DNA from: Geobacter sp.
GTDB lineage: Bacteria; Desulfobacterota; Desulfuromonadia; Geobacterales; Pseudopelobacteraceae
Reading direction: 5' to 3'
Assembly: GCA_027346925.1 (NCBI GenBank)
Contig: DAIERH010000007.1
Span: 1 to 26,168, forward strand
Length of the DNA stretch: 26,168 bases
In this document: positions 1 through 8,268 of the stretch, piece after piece
Numbering within the stretch: position 1 is the first letter of the stretch
Layout: each line of letters begins with the position of its first letter
Position numbers and translations under genes: made by a program
The notes under the pieces: generated by a model
The model's input: only the letters and a program-made list of their open reading frames with translations
Told to the model about the DNA's origin: nothing
Database searches by the model: none

Positions 1-1571
1 GGGAGCCGCACCAATTTTTCGCTGTAGTCGCTGGCGGCATCCTCCCTCTCGATCAGCTCCCCGGAGACGAAGAGGTCGATGGTCGGCAGGCCGGTCGTGA
101 TGGGATGCCCCCAGCAGGCCACCTGCAACGGTGCAAGGCGCAACGTCGCCAGCTTGAAAGTTGCCGGATCCATGGAAATTTCCGGATAGAAGATAACATC
201 CGGCTTATCTTCGTAGAGGCGCCGGATCCAATCCGCGGGTCCCTGGACAAGGCGGTCCACGAGCGTATGGACGTATGAGGTCTCGGCATCCGGTTGCAGG
301 GCCGTATGGTACAGGATCACCTCGAAACGACTGCGATCCAGGTGGCGCAATAACCCGTGCAGCAATACATTCCAGACCGAATGCTGGCTCACGTGGCCCG
401 AGACGACCACCATCCGTACACGATCCCTTACGGGGATCGGAGAAGGGGGCGCGGCATATGCGCTCTTGTCCAGCCACGCCTTCCGGGCGCGGCACATGAT
501 GGCCCCGTAGCGCGAAAGCAAGGGCCTTTGATCACCTGTCCGGTACGCCAGGTTGAACGGCTGCGCCGTACCCACGACCGCCCCCAGGCCCGGCCAGTCA
601 TCCGGCCCCATTGAGCCCTCCAGCTCATCGAGAGCCCTGCGAAACGATTCCTGAACAGCGACGCCCTCCCGACTGGAGGCCACGACCACGGGCAGAAGCG
701 TGGCCAGCTTTATCCGGCATTCATACAGATCGGGCTTAATGGATAAGGCTTGCCGGTAGGCTCGGTCCGCCCCATCCAGTCGCCCGAGGTCGTTGAGCAC
801 ATTGCCGAGGCTGCTGTATGCCCTGGCGAAATGCGGATCAAGCGTCAGTGCCTGCCGGTACGCCGCTTCCGCCTCATCCAGCCGCCCAAGTCCCTTCAGC
901 GCGATACCGAGGTTGCAGTATGCCGAGGCTGAATCCGGCTTGCATGCCAAAGCCCGGCGGCAGGCCTGTTCCGCCTCCTCTGCACGGCCAAGTTCATTCA
1001 ACGTGGAGCCGAGGTTGCTGTAGGCATCGGCAAAGTCCGGCTTGATCAGCAGGGCCTGCCGGCAGGCCTGTACGGCATCCTCCAGCATGCCCAACCCCTG
1101 GAGCGCATTACTGAGGTTGTTGTATGCCTCGGCGAAATCCGGCTTAGCCGCCAGTGCTTGGCGACAGGCCCATACCGCCTCTTCCGGGCGGCCGAGATCC
1201 CTCAGGACAATACCGAGGTTGTTGTACGCCTCCACGGCGTCCGGTTTGATCGCCAGGGCCCGCCGGTAACACTGCTCGGCATTCGCGAGCTGCCCGAGCG
1301 CCCGATATGCCTCCCCCAGATTGACAAACGCGGCGTAATTACCCGCATTCCTGCTTACCGCCTTTCCGATCAGTTCAACGGCGATATCGCTCCGCCCGAC
1401 CTGATGGGCCAATACGCCCAGCAGGTGCAATGCATCAACCTGCTCGGGGTCTGCCGCCAATACGCGCCGATATATGGCTTCCGCTTCGGCCAGCCGCCCG
1501 GCCTGGTGATATCGGAGGGCAAGGGCAATCTCCTGGTTCAATGATATTGACGGTGATGCCGAAGGATTCAT
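1..1571 (-). CDS. SPINDLY/OGT-type TPR O-glycosyltransferase, C-terminus off the window
   Basis: The frame is open from an ATG at 1571 to the window edge, giving 523 codons with no stop. Residues 11-285 are about eight consecutive 34-residue TPRs with the usual A-Y-NNLG / A---RQAL--KPD pattern. From about residue 384 the sequence resembles the catalytic region of bacterial SPINDLY/O-GlcNAc-transferase proteins (GT41): VVVSGHVSQHSVWNVLL, then a segment ending QVACWGHPITTGLPTIDLFV, which matches the family's Q-x-x-W-G-x-P-x-T-T-G-L-x-x-I-D block. The rest of the catalytic domain lies beyond base 1. Family members move a sugar, often GlcNAc, from a nucleotide donor to Ser/Thr of proteins. Given FlaF at the far end of the cluster, flagellin is the likely acceptor, which is inference. 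It is the last visible gene of the minus-strand operon, 87 bp after the GT2 gene. A GGAG lies 11 nt before the ATG. Confidence 0.85.
   Translation of the reverse strand, partial: MNPSASPSISLNQEIALALRYHQAGRLAEAEAIYRRVLAADPEQVDALHLLGVLAHQVGRSDIAVELIGKAVSRNAGNYAAFVNLGEAYRALGQLANAEQCYRRALAIKPDAVEAYNNLGIVLRDLGRPEEAVWACRQALAAKPDFAEAYNNLSNALQGLGMLEDAVQACRQALLIKPDFADAYSNLGSTLNELGRAEEAEQACRRALACKPDSASAYCNLGIALKGLGRLDEAEAAYRQALTLDPHFARAYSSLGNVLNDLGRLDGADRAYRQALSIKPDLYECRIKLATLLPVVVASSREGVAVQESFRRALDELEGSMGPDDWPGLGAVVGTAQPFNLAYRTGDQRPLLSRYGAIMCRARKAWLDKSAYAAPPSPIPVRDRVRMVVVSGHVSQHSVWNVLLHGLLRHLDRSRFEVILYHTALQPDAETSYVHTLVDRLVQGPADWIRRLYEDKPDVIFYPEISMDPATFKLATLRLAPLQVACWGHPITTGLPTIDLFVSGELIEREDAASDYSEKLVRL
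805..1230 (-). repeat. 102-bp tandem DNA repeats encoding TPRs
   Basis: The near-identical string c(c/t)gaggttgctgtatgcc recurs at 805, 907, 1009, 1111 and 1213. The period is exactly 102 nt, or 34 codons. The repeats lie inside the SPINDLY-like gene and encode successive TPR helices. The period is set by protein structure, but nucleotide identity is high enough in places to suggest recent duplication or gene conversion. Confidence 0.8.
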
Positions 1572-1658
1572 TGCGATCAAAGCTCCGTACGGTTCCATGT
1601 GCCGGGGGGGCATGCCTGGGACACCACCACGGCAAAGGTCTGCCGCTTCTCCCGCGGG

Positions 1659-3026
1659 TTATCGAAGTTCTGCACGAACTGTCTTCTCAAGGTTGACCAA
1701 GCTGACGGCGTCTTCCGGCTCCCGCTCCAAGGCCAGGGCGTAGAGCCAGGCGGCCCCATGGGGGCACCTCAGCATACGCATGGCAATGGCCATGGTCTGG
1801 AGCACGTCGAGAGAAGCAGAGGCCATCGCGTCGGATGCCTTTGTCATGACGGTGGCTCGCAGATTGCCGGCGAGGGAGCGTTCCATTGCCTCCAGGTAAC
1901 GGGGCTGTTCCGGCGCCAGGTAGGCTGCCCGCTGCAGATAGCGCCAGGCGTTGCCGTTGTCCCCGACCCGCTCGTAGAGCAGTCCGACCTGGTGGTTGAG
2001 CAGCGGGTCATCCCCGATCAATTCGGCGATATCGCAGTCCATTGCTCCCGAAACGTGTTGCCGAACAGTCTCCCAGATACCCTCATGTCCCGGCAAAACG
2101 GCGTCAGCGCGCCCCAAGGGGGCAAGCAGGTGGCGGTAACGCTCCCGTATCTCGTAAAATTCCAGCAAGGGGAGTTCCCCCTTTCCCGAGTAGGTCTCGG
2201 GTGACGTCCAGACGAGCCCTAATGGGTCCGGGATATGGACAAAGCGGCACTGCTGGGCGGCTCGGATAAAAAAATCGTAATCGGCTGCCGAGCTGTAGCC
2301 GATATCAAACAGGCCCACGGTTTGGTGCACTTCCTTGCGCCATACCGGCTGGGAGCCGGTGATGCAACTCTCCAGCAATGCATTGAGGCTGAAAGGGGGG
2401 CGCCGGGTGGCCTGCCGCGAGCTGTTGCCCTGAAACGACTCGTTTTCACCTGTAGTGATGAGGGCATCGGCATAGGATACGCAGGCATCACCCCGCTGCT
2501 CCAGCACTGCGACGAGTCGCTCCAGGGCCTCGGGATGCAGCCGGTCATCCGTATTGGCATTGGTCAGATAGCGGCCCCTGGCCGCCGCAACCCCCCGGTT
2601 CCAGGCCTGATAAATCGATTCCCGCCGCTGGGTCCGGAGATAGCGGATGGTTGAATGGCGGCGCTGGAACGATGCCACGATCTCTCCCTCGTTTTCGGGA
2701 GAGGCGCTGTCTATCACCAGGATCTCCAGCTTGTCGGCAATGGTCTGTCCCAGAAGATCGGCCAGTCTGCCCGCCATAAAACGCTCGGCCTTGTAGGTGG
2801 AGATGATGGCGGTGATCAGATAATCGCCGGGCAGATACCCCCCGTCGCGGGCAAGGCACGGGTTATGGTTCAGATATTCCCTGCCGCGCAGGAGCCTCTT
2901 CTCGACGCGCTCGCGCTCCATGCGCAGGAGGGCCCGGCACTGGTGCTCGGCCCGCGCCAATTCTCCTTCGCGCAGGGCATCCCAGGCGGAGGAGGCAAGG
3001 GTTTTTTCCAGTGACTGGCGGAGCAT
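1659..3026 (-). CDS. Family 2 (GT-A) glycosyltransferase with TPR-like C-terminus
   Basis: This is a 455-aa product. The frame is open further upstream, but I place the start at the ATG at 3026 because it lies 2 nt after the stop of the preceding gene. Residues 1-65 are a charged helical leader. A GT2 core follows: LITAIISTYKAERF at about 70-83, ILVIDSASPENEGE at 102-115, and the nucleotide/metal-binding site NANTDD at 156-161. Later comes the acceptor-region pattern SAADYDFFIRA. The last 80 or so residues look like degenerate TPR helices (LLNHQVGLLYERVGDNGNAW; PHGAAWLYALALEREPEDAV). GT2 enzymes transfer sugars from nucleotide donors with inversion. The donor and acceptor cannot be read from sequence. 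The short spacing implies translational coupling with the upstream bifunctional enzyme. Confidence 0.85.
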   Translation of the reverse strand: MLRQSLEKTLASSAWDALREGELARAEHQCRALLRMERERVEKRLLRGREYLNHNPCLARDGGYLPGDYLITAIISTYKAERFMAGRLADLLGQTIADKLEILVIDSASPENEGEIVASFQRRHSTIRYLRTQRRESIYQAWNRGVAAARGRYLTNANTDDRLHPEALERLVAVLEQRGDACVSYADALITTGENESFQGNSSRQATRRPPFSLNALLESCITGSQPVWRKEVHQTVGLFDIGYSSAADYDFFIRAAQQCRFVHIPDPLGLVWTSPETYSGKGELPLLEFYEIRERYRHLLAPLGRADAVLPGHEGIWETVRQHVSGAMDCDIAELIGDDPLLNHQVGLLYERVGDNGNAWRYLQRAAYLAPEQPRYLEAMERSLAGNLRATVMTKASDAMASASLDVLQTMAIAMRMLRCPHGAAWLYALALEREPEDAVSLVNLEKTVRAELR

Positions 3027-3028
3027 GG

Positions 3029-5074
3029 TCAGGGCTGGGCCTGTTCCAGTTCGATGATAAGTCCCTTGATGAAGCCGTCGATATCGAGGGCCGCATCGAG
3101 CCGGAGGGCCTGTTTGATGTAGGAGAGCGCCTCTACGTGCTGTCCCAGATGCCCCATGACAAAGCCCGCCAACCCTTGGAGGTCGGGACGGCAGGGGGCC
3201 GCTGCGGCGAGGTGCCGGATGGTCTGTTCGGCTTCCTCCGGTTTTCCGGCCCGCAGGAACCCCAGTGCCCGCTGCCGGCCGTAACGTCCTATGCCGCTTT
3301 CCAACAACGTGCCGTCCCCCTCCTGTCCGGCACGGTCGTACCACTTGGCCAGGAACAGGAGCCTGTTCCTTTGCAGGATCGCCTGGGGAGACTCGCTCCG
3401 TCCCATGGAGGCGATCTCCCTTCGAGCGGAAATCGAGCCGCTCCAGTGATGGGTGTAGGCATCGGTGGGGACGACGTAACTCTTGAGGCCAGCCCGCTTG
3501 ATCTGCAACCCCAGATCCCATTCCTCGAAATAGCAGGGGGTAAAGGCATTTTCGAAGCGAAGCCCGCCAGTGCCGAAATGTTCCCGCCGGATGGCGAACA
3601 AAAAGCCGGAGACCGCATCGACCTCCACGGGGGTGTCGAATTCTCCCTTGTTGAAATAGAGGTAGTCCCTGGTCAGACGGAGGTTGACAAAAGAGCCCTG
3701 AGGGCCCACACAGGCAGCGCGGTCCAGGGTGCGCAACCCCTGCTCCATCACTTCAACGGCGTCCCGTTCCAGGTGCAGATCGGAGTTGAGGATGAAGACG
3801 AAGGGAGTCGACGCCATATCTATGCCCACGTTCCAGGCCCTGGCCACGCCGATGTTTTCCGTCATGACGGCAGCGCGGGTGATTCGGGGGTGTCCTTTCA
3901 ACTCGGCGGCAACTGTTTCATCGTTGAAGACGACCAGTACCTCTCCGGGAATCTGCTCCAGATCGCGCAGCAAGGTAAGGATATTGAATTCACTGGCCGG
4001 TGAGTAGTCCAGTACCGGGATGACGAAGCTCCGGCTCTGGCCGCTGAAGTTGATCAGCGGTTCGACGACGCTTCTGAAGAGGGGCTCCAAACCTCTCGTG
4101 GAGCGTTCCCTAAGCTCTTGCGCGGAGTATGTCGTTGGCTTGCCCCCTGTTGATACCGCCAGCAAATCCGCAACCCGATGCTCATAGGTGTGAGCCTGGA
4201 GTACCGCCCGTCTGCCCCGCGCGGCGACCTGTTTCCGTAGTTCGTCATTGTTCAGGTAGAAGCGCGCAACATCCTCCAGTTCGGCATCGCAACGGTAGAG
4301 AGCGACTTCCTCGCCGTCCCGGAATAACTCATCAAGCCCGCTTCCCGGCGCGGTATCGGTCAGCAGCAGGGCACCGGTTGCCATGACCTCGAAGACCCTC
4401 ATGTTCAGATCGTTATTCACAGCATTATTGAACACGATCCGTGAGGCGGAGAATACACGGGCCATGTCGTCCCAGAAACAGCGCTCGTAGTACAGGTCGG
4501 TGTGCTCCTCGAGGCTTTTCAGCAGCCGTTGCCTGCGCGGATTGAGGACAAGGCTCCCCACGAAGCCGATATCGTGGAGTTTTGGGAGGTCGAGTTGGGC
4601 GTGGATCTCGGGATCGCAAGCAAGGGGCAGCCAGTGGGTGTTGGGGTTCACCTCCCTGAAGCGGGGGAGATACTCGCGCTGGGCGATAAAGACATAATGG
4701 AATTGTTGCGCCCATTCCAGGTGCCAGGAGATATTCTCCAGGTGGGAGTCGATCAGGTAACAGGCCCGTGTGCAGGGGAGAGCCTCCAGATTCTTGGGGA
4801 AGTGGCCTCCTACCGACTCTATCCAGAGATAGAGATCGGGACGCTCCTGGTCGGGGATTGAAGCCAGCAATTCCGCCATATCGGGGGCGAAATCAGTGGG
4901 CAGATCGTGGTCGGTCAACGGCAGCTTCATGTTCTGGAGTTGCCAGAGCTCGATCAGTTCACGGGGGAAGCGCGGGCCGACGGTGGTCACCCTGTGGCAC
5001 TGTCGCCGCAGGGCCCGTTCGAAGTAGACGGCGGTGGTGACCGGGTAGTTGACGTAGGAAAGCCAGATATTCAT
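3029..5074 (-). CDS. Bifunctional glycosyltransferase: CgeB-like GT-B domain plus GT2 domain
   Basis: This 681-aa protein appears to join two enzymes. Residues 1-305 resemble the CgeB/DUF3880 plus Glyco_trans_1_2 arrangement: RPDLYLWIESVGGHFP near 78-93, DIGFVGSLVLNPRRQRLL at 168-185, and a donor-site-like stretch NMRVFEVMATGALLLTD at 224-240. Residues 348-575 are a GT2 domain with VIPVLDYSPASEFNI, the NSD site at 430-432 and CYFEEWDLGLQIKRAGL near 514-530. The tail, about 590-681, has TPR-like helices (GFLRAGKPEEAEQTIRHLAA). Two catalytic folds in one chain suggest it adds two successive sugars, which is inference. The ATG at 5074 has GAGG six bases upstream and overlaps the stop of the preceding short frame by ATGA. 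Confidence 0.83.
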   Translation of the reverse strand: MNIWLSYVNYPVTTAVYFERALRRQCHRVTTVGPRFPRELIELWQLQNMKLPLTDHDLPTDFAPDMAELLASIPDQERPDLYLWIESVGGHFPKNLEALPCTRACYLIDSHLENISWHLEWAQQFHYVFIAQREYLPRFREVNPNTHWLPLACDPEIHAQLDLPKLHDIGFVGSLVLNPRRQRLLKSLEEHTDLYYERCFWDDMARVFSASRIVFNNAVNNDLNMRVFEVMATGALLLTDTAPGSGLDELFRDGEEVALYRCDAELEDVARFYLNNDELRKQVAARGRRAVLQAHTYEHRVADLLAVSTGGKPTTYSAQELRERSTRGLEPLFRSVVEPLINFSGQSRSFVIPVLDYSPASEFNILTLLRDLEQIPGEVLVVFNDETVAAELKGHPRITRAAVMTENIGVARAWNVGIDMASTPFVFILNSDLHLERDAVEVMEQGLRTLDRAACVGPQGSFVNLRLTRDYLYFNKGEFDTPVEVDAVSGFLFAIRREHFGTGGLRFENAFTPCYFEEWDLGLQIKRAGLKSYVVPTDAYTHHWSGSISARREIASMGRSESPQAILQRNRLLFLAKWYDRAGQEGDGTLLESGIGRYGRQRALGFLRAGKPEEAEQTIRHLAAAAPCRPDLQGLAGFVMGHLGQHVEALSYIKQALRLDAALDIDGFIKGLIIELEQAQP

Positions 5075-5285
5075 GAAGTACCTCGGGAAAGGTCTGCTGC
5101 TTCTGAGAAGGCATCGTTATTTTCATTGTCAAACGCTATCAGAATATCCGTCGCTCCTTTGTCGCATACCATGTTTAGCGGTTCCACTGCAAGCTCCGCA
5201 ATCGTGCCCTGGCGCGGTTCACCCGGCAAGGCACGTGCCGGGAGGATACGCCAATCGCGACATAGGCGATATTGCGTTCAGTCAT
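5071..5285 (-). pseudogene. Possible frameshifted short ORF between two glycosyltransferase genes
   Basis: This interval is not an ordinary spacer. An ATG at 5285 overlaps the stop of the upstream gene (ATGA) and opens a frame beginning MTERNIAYVAIG, which stops after 36 codons. A second frame is open from 5277 to a TGA at 5073-5071, which itself overlaps the ATG of the next gene (ATGA). It reads ILPARALPGEPRQGT and later DKGATDILIAFDNENN, a natural-looking composition, whereas the first frame turns arginine-rich. The total is 215 nt, so a single-base indel near 5240-5250 would restore one 72-codon ORF coupled at both ends. I recognise no family. It could be a recent pseudogene, a sequencing error or a chance open frame. 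Confidence 0.35.
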
Positions 5286-6136
5286 GCTCGGTCAAGCGCC
5301 CTGCTCTTCGACAGAACAGCCTCTCTCTCCAGCGTTTGCAATAAGGCGACGAGTTTTGCCAATCCATCGGAGCCCTCTCCCGCCTTAACCTTATAGGTGC
5401 TTTTGTCAAATTGCAGGTGGGCGAGGATTGATTCCACAAGAGCCTGATTGTGGTCCCGATGCCTAAGGTACAGTTCATAGCCCGGCGGTATCTGCTTCAG
5501 AATCATCCCTTCGTCCAACAGGAGGTAACTGAAGAGCCGTTCGCAGACTTCCCCGGCCTTATAGTCGTTACCGTGGGTGTGGGGAACACCGTCGCGTTGC
5601 AAGAGCCACTGAATCGCCTTTCCCCGGAAGATTCCCGCCATGCCCTGAAGAAAATGGGGGAACATGTTGGCACCATACCCACGATCGTTCATGATAACGC
5701 TGCTGACCAGATTGAAAGAAGCCTCGAATGCTTCCGAGTTATAGGACGCTATCAAGTTGCCATAGGCGTCGGCTGAAATATCCTCCTGCAAAAGGGCGGT
5801 CAGGTAGTCGAACCAGTGGGGAACATGAAACCAGTGGTCGTCATGCAGAATGATGTAATACTCGTAAATTGGCAGGGCCTTCAAGGCAAAATCCAGCGCC
5901 GCAGGATCCCTCCCCAGATTGGGGCGCTGGAACAGATGCTCCGGGCGTAGTGGAGAGATGATGGAAAGAGACTCGGAAGCATCCCCATTGAAGGTGACAC
6001 ATAAATCAAACTTATTCCGGTTGGCACAAAAATGCTCGTTGAAACAGAATCTGGTCAGATTGTGCCAGGTGCGCTCCGATGAAATGACTACGACCACGGC
6101 GTTGTTCCGTGACCTTTCACGTTTCATTTTGGTCAT
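5282..6136 (-). CDS. Putative GT-A-fold glycosyltransferase, paralogue of the next gene upstream
   Basis: This 284-aa protein begins with a hydrophobic beta strand, NNAVVVVISSERTWHNL. It has a donor-domain-like pattern QRPNLGRDPAALDFALKALP (near 72-91), followed by YYIILHDDHWFHVPHWFDYL. The DDHW motif is a candidate metal/nucleotide-sugar site. The N-x-G-x-D-x-A-x-F/L layout followed by a hydrophobic strand and acidic pair recalls GT-A and RgpF-like polysaccharide enzymes, but I cannot place it in a named family. It shares the motif order SERTW, NLG-D, LHDDHWF, GVPH/GIPHIH, GEVCERL and QIPPGYELYLRH with its neighbour, so the two are tandem duplicates. It overlaps that neighbour by 20 nt and has a weak Shine-Dalgarno, consistent with coupled translation. 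Confidence 0.7.
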   Translation of the reverse strand: MTKMKRERSRNNAVVVVISSERTWHNLTRFCFNEHFCANRNKFDLCVTFNGDASESLSIISPLRPEHLFQRPNLGRDPAALDFALKALPIYEYYIILHDDHWFHVPHWFDYLTALLQEDISADAYGNLIASYNSEAFEASFNLVSSVIMNDRGYGANMFPHFLQGMAGIFRGKAIQWLLQRDGVPHTHGNDYKAGEVCERLFSYLLLDEGMILKQIPPGYELYLRHRDHNQALVESILAHLQFDKSTYKVKAGEGSDGLAKLVALLQTLEREAVLSKSRALDRA

Positions 6137-6860
6137 GTTTTGCTGTCACGTTTTTTCCGTAAAAGGTTCGTGGCGCTTCCAGTACATACGAACGGTGATT
6201 GCCATGATGCAGGTAGCGTTGGAATCCCGGGGGAATCTGCATGAACGTGCATCCTGCCTCGTATAATATGAAGCTGGCGAGCCGTTCGCACACTTCGGCC
6301 ACGTTTTTCAGATTGTTATGGATGTGGGGGATGCCGTCATTTTCGAGCCAGAGTTCGACGGCACGGCGGGTGAACAGCCCGGCAACCCCCTGGGCGAATA
6401 CCGGTGATGGATTGTCCATGTGGCGGCCATACCCGAGGATGCGGGATATTATCTCGAAATGCTCCACGAGCTTATCGCACGAACAGTCGAGCAGGTTGCC
6501 GAAGATGTCAACGTCCGGATGGTTTTCCGCAAGTGCGGAGAGGTTGTCAAACCAACGCTCGTCGTCAAACCAGTGATCATCATGCAGAAGGATAAATGCG
6601 TCGTAGTGCTCGACAGGTATTGCTTTGAGAAGGGAATCGAAAGCCGCCAGATCGAAGCCAAGATTCCGGCGCTGGATGAGATAGTCGGGCTCCAGGCTGT
6701 TCAGATAACCATTGAAGGCATCAGATGCACCGTTGCAGGCAACCGCAAGGTGAAACCGGTGCCGTTGAGCCTTGAAGGCATGATTGAAACAATAGTGCAG
6801 GAGGTTGCGCCACGTGCGCTCAGAGGTGACGACGCAGACGATGGTATTCCGGCTTGTCAT
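6117..6860 (-). CDS. Putative GT-A-fold glycosyltransferase, tandem paralogue
   Basis: The product is 247 aa from the ATG at 6860. An in-frame ATG at 6917 exists but has no clear ribosome site. The 6860 start has AAGG upstream, overlaps the stop of a short ORF by ATGA, and gives an N-terminus (TSRNTIVCVVTSERTW) that lines up with its paralogue. Motifs are QRRNLGFDLAAFDSLLKAIP, then AFILLHDDHWFDDERWFDNL, then GIPHIHNN, AEVCERLASF and QIPPGFQRYLHHGNH. The conserved DDHWF is the likely catalytic or metal-binding centre. The family is unassigned; resemblance to RgpF-like or GT-A enzymes is only structural in flavour. Its position inside an otherwise all-glycosyltransferase operon supports a sugar-transfer role, perhaps on the same acceptor as the paralogue. 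Confidence 0.7.
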   Translation of the reverse strand: MTSRNTIVCVVTSERTWRNLLHYCFNHAFKAQRHRFHLAVACNGASDAFNGYLNSLEPDYLIQRRNLGFDLAAFDSLLKAIPVEHYDAFILLHDDHWFDDERWFDNLSALAENHPDVDIFGNLLDCSCDKLVEHFEIISRILGYGRHMDNPSPVFAQGVAGLFTRRAVELWLENDGIPHIHNNLKNVAEVCERLASFILYEAGCTFMQIPPGFQRYLHHGNHRSYVLEAPRTFYGKNVTAKHDQNET

Positions 6861-6970
6861 GGCAGCCTTGCATCCCGGCGTTGTTTTCCCGCCATGAGAT
6901 AGAAATATTTCCGGCATTCGCCGCCATTGAAGATACCTGTCTTAAGTGACCGGATAATGGTTCTGATCAT
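6857..6970 (-). CDS. Short 37-aa ORF coupled to the DDHWF glycosyltransferase gene
   Basis: This ORF runs from an ATG at 6970 to a TGA at 6859-6857 whose ATGA overlaps the start of the next gene. AAAAGG sits about eight bases upstream, a reasonable ribosome site. The product starts MIRTIIRSLKTGIFNGGE and is basic, with one cysteine and no recognisable domain. It may be a leader peptide that couples translation, or the remnant of a larger gene cut at the boundary with the AT-rich region upstream. Evidence is limited to the start signal and the exact overlap. Confidence 0.35.
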   Translation of the reverse strand: MIRTIIRSLKTGIFNGGECRKYFYLMAGKQRRDARLP

Positions 6971-7135
6971 GCTCCATACCTTTTGACAAAATGATCGTAT
7001 ATATCGGCACATTTGTCATATTGGTGCAATACTTTGTTGTACTACCGGAATGATGTTATAAAAACTGCATATTTCCGGCACGACATAACCGATTACAGTA
7101 CCAAGCACTATATTTTTCTTGTCAGCAAGCATACG

Positions 7136-8167
7136 TCAGAGCCTCTGCAAGCATTCCAGATATTCAAGACATTCTTTTAATAGGATCGTATTTTTTTTAT
7201 TATTTGGTTCATAATGCACAGCTTTTTTTAAAATAACAATTGCATTTCGTATCTGCCCCTTGAAGATAAAATCAATGGCCATTTCATGCATTTCGTCCGC
7301 AAACCCGGTGTCAACAAGGCTGTCACATAAATATTTATTGGTGTGGCCTAAATAATCATAGAACTTATTTTCGATAACTATAGGGTTTTGTAAATTATCA
7401 TAATATTCATTAACAATATCGTGATACGTAATATTATGATAGTGGCCACTTAGGCCATTAGTTAAATTGACTTGACTTTGTCTTTGTTTGCGATTGTTAA
7501 TTTTACGTTTTAGTGCTTGATACAAATCAACAATTCTCCAGTGGGCACCTTGCAGCATTTCATGTTTCTCGGTAGATACGTTCAAACCTTTCATTGCTTG
7601 AATATCGCTTGTCCACCACTGCAATTTTGTCCTCTCGTATGTAAGTTCGTGATTGCCGACTCCCCAACTCAAATCTTTTCCCGAACGGACCACGGCGGGT
7701 TTAATATAATAGAAATATTCCCGATGCTGCAAGTCTGGGAGACCGTGCCGCCGTTGAATAGCAATAGGCAAACTAGGATCTAAGGGAAGATCTGTTTCAT
7801 GCTTGTAGACCTGCCATAAATTGACAAAATAAACATCCTTACAAGTTTCATTTATATGACTTCGAACCGGTTTGCTTATAATATTTGAGAATATGAATTC
7901 GTCGGAATCAACTAAAATGACGTAATCAGCATCAATTGTTTTGTATTTATTATTAAAGGCATCGACTTTTAATAAATCATCCATCATATCCGGAAATTTA
8001 AAATATTCTATTTCCGTATTATCATATTTCCTTATTATCTGTTCTGTATTGTCGTTGGTGTCGGCGTCAAGCAAAATATGGATTTTGTCGACCCATGCAT
8101 AATGATTCAAAAAGAATGGCGCTAAAAATTCTTCATTATACCACATGGTCATCAATTCAATTCTCAC
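7136..8167 (-). CDS. AT-rich GT2-type glycosyltransferase (Glyco_tranf_2_4-like)
   Basis: This is a 343-aa protein. The start is a GTG at 8167, with GAGG seven bases before it. The N-terminus IELMTMWYNEEFLAPFFLNH is typical of the GT2 subgroup that acts on 'NEe-yl-eFl-hh' signatures. It is followed by KIHILLDADTNDNTEQII and the donor site YVILVDSDEFIF (DSD near 87-89). The tail (FIFKGQIRNAIVILKKAVHYEPNN) forms a TPR-like helical pair, as in other proteins of the cluster. Base composition drops sharply here and in the flanking spacer (6971-7135) compared with the GC-rich neighbours. The lysine- and asparagine-rich codon use points to horizontal acquisition. It lies between the three-module protein and the DDHWF pair on the same strand, so it is probably co-transcribed. 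Confidence 0.8.
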   Translation of the reverse strand: MRIELMTMWYNEEFLAPFFLNHYAWVDKIHILLDADTNDNTEQIIRKYDNTEIEYFKFPDMMDDLLKVDAFNNKYKTIDADYVILVDSDEFIFSNIISKPVRSHINETCKDVYFVNLWQVYKHETDLPLDPSLPIAIQRRHGLPDLQHREYFYYIKPAVVRSGKDLSWGVGNHELTYERTKLQWWTSDIQAMKGLNVSTEKHEMLQGAHWRIVDLYQALKRKINNRKQRQSQVNLTNGLSGHYHNITYHDIVNEYYDNLQNPIVIENKFYDYLGHTNKYLCDSLVDTGFADEMHEMAIDFIFKGQIRNAIVILKKAVHYEPNNKKNTILLKECLEYLECLQRL

Positions 8168-8186
8168 GGTTAAACCTCATTGCTGT

Positions 8187-8200
8187 CCAATAGCTATTGG
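8187..8200. promoter_or_regulatory. 14-bp perfect palindrome upstream of the AT-rich gene
   Basis: CCAATAGCTATTGG is fully self-complementary. It lies 20 nt upstream of the GTG start, in the 101-bp gap after the three-module protein. It could be an operator or a small RNA hairpin, or a scar at the insertion boundary. I see no convincing -10/-35 pair next to it. Confidence 0.35.
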
Positions 8201-8268
8201 TGAAGAGTAGTTGCACTGCCTGCGAGCATGTAAGGCCCAGGAGAAAGCGCATGGACTCGGGGGGTGGC

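Noticed and set aside
3011..4003. 330-codon open frame antisense to the bifunctional glycosyltransferase
   Set aside because: The minus-strand frame has clear glycosyltransferase motifs over the same bases.
6861..6917. Upstream start for the DDHWF paralogue
   Set aside because: It has no ribosome site, overlaps a better short ORF in another frame, and the extension has no counterpart in the paralogue.
8230..8250. Sigma54-like TGGGCCTTACATGC on the minus strand upstream of the AT-rich gene
   Set aside because: Only nine bases separate GG and GC, one short of the required spacing.
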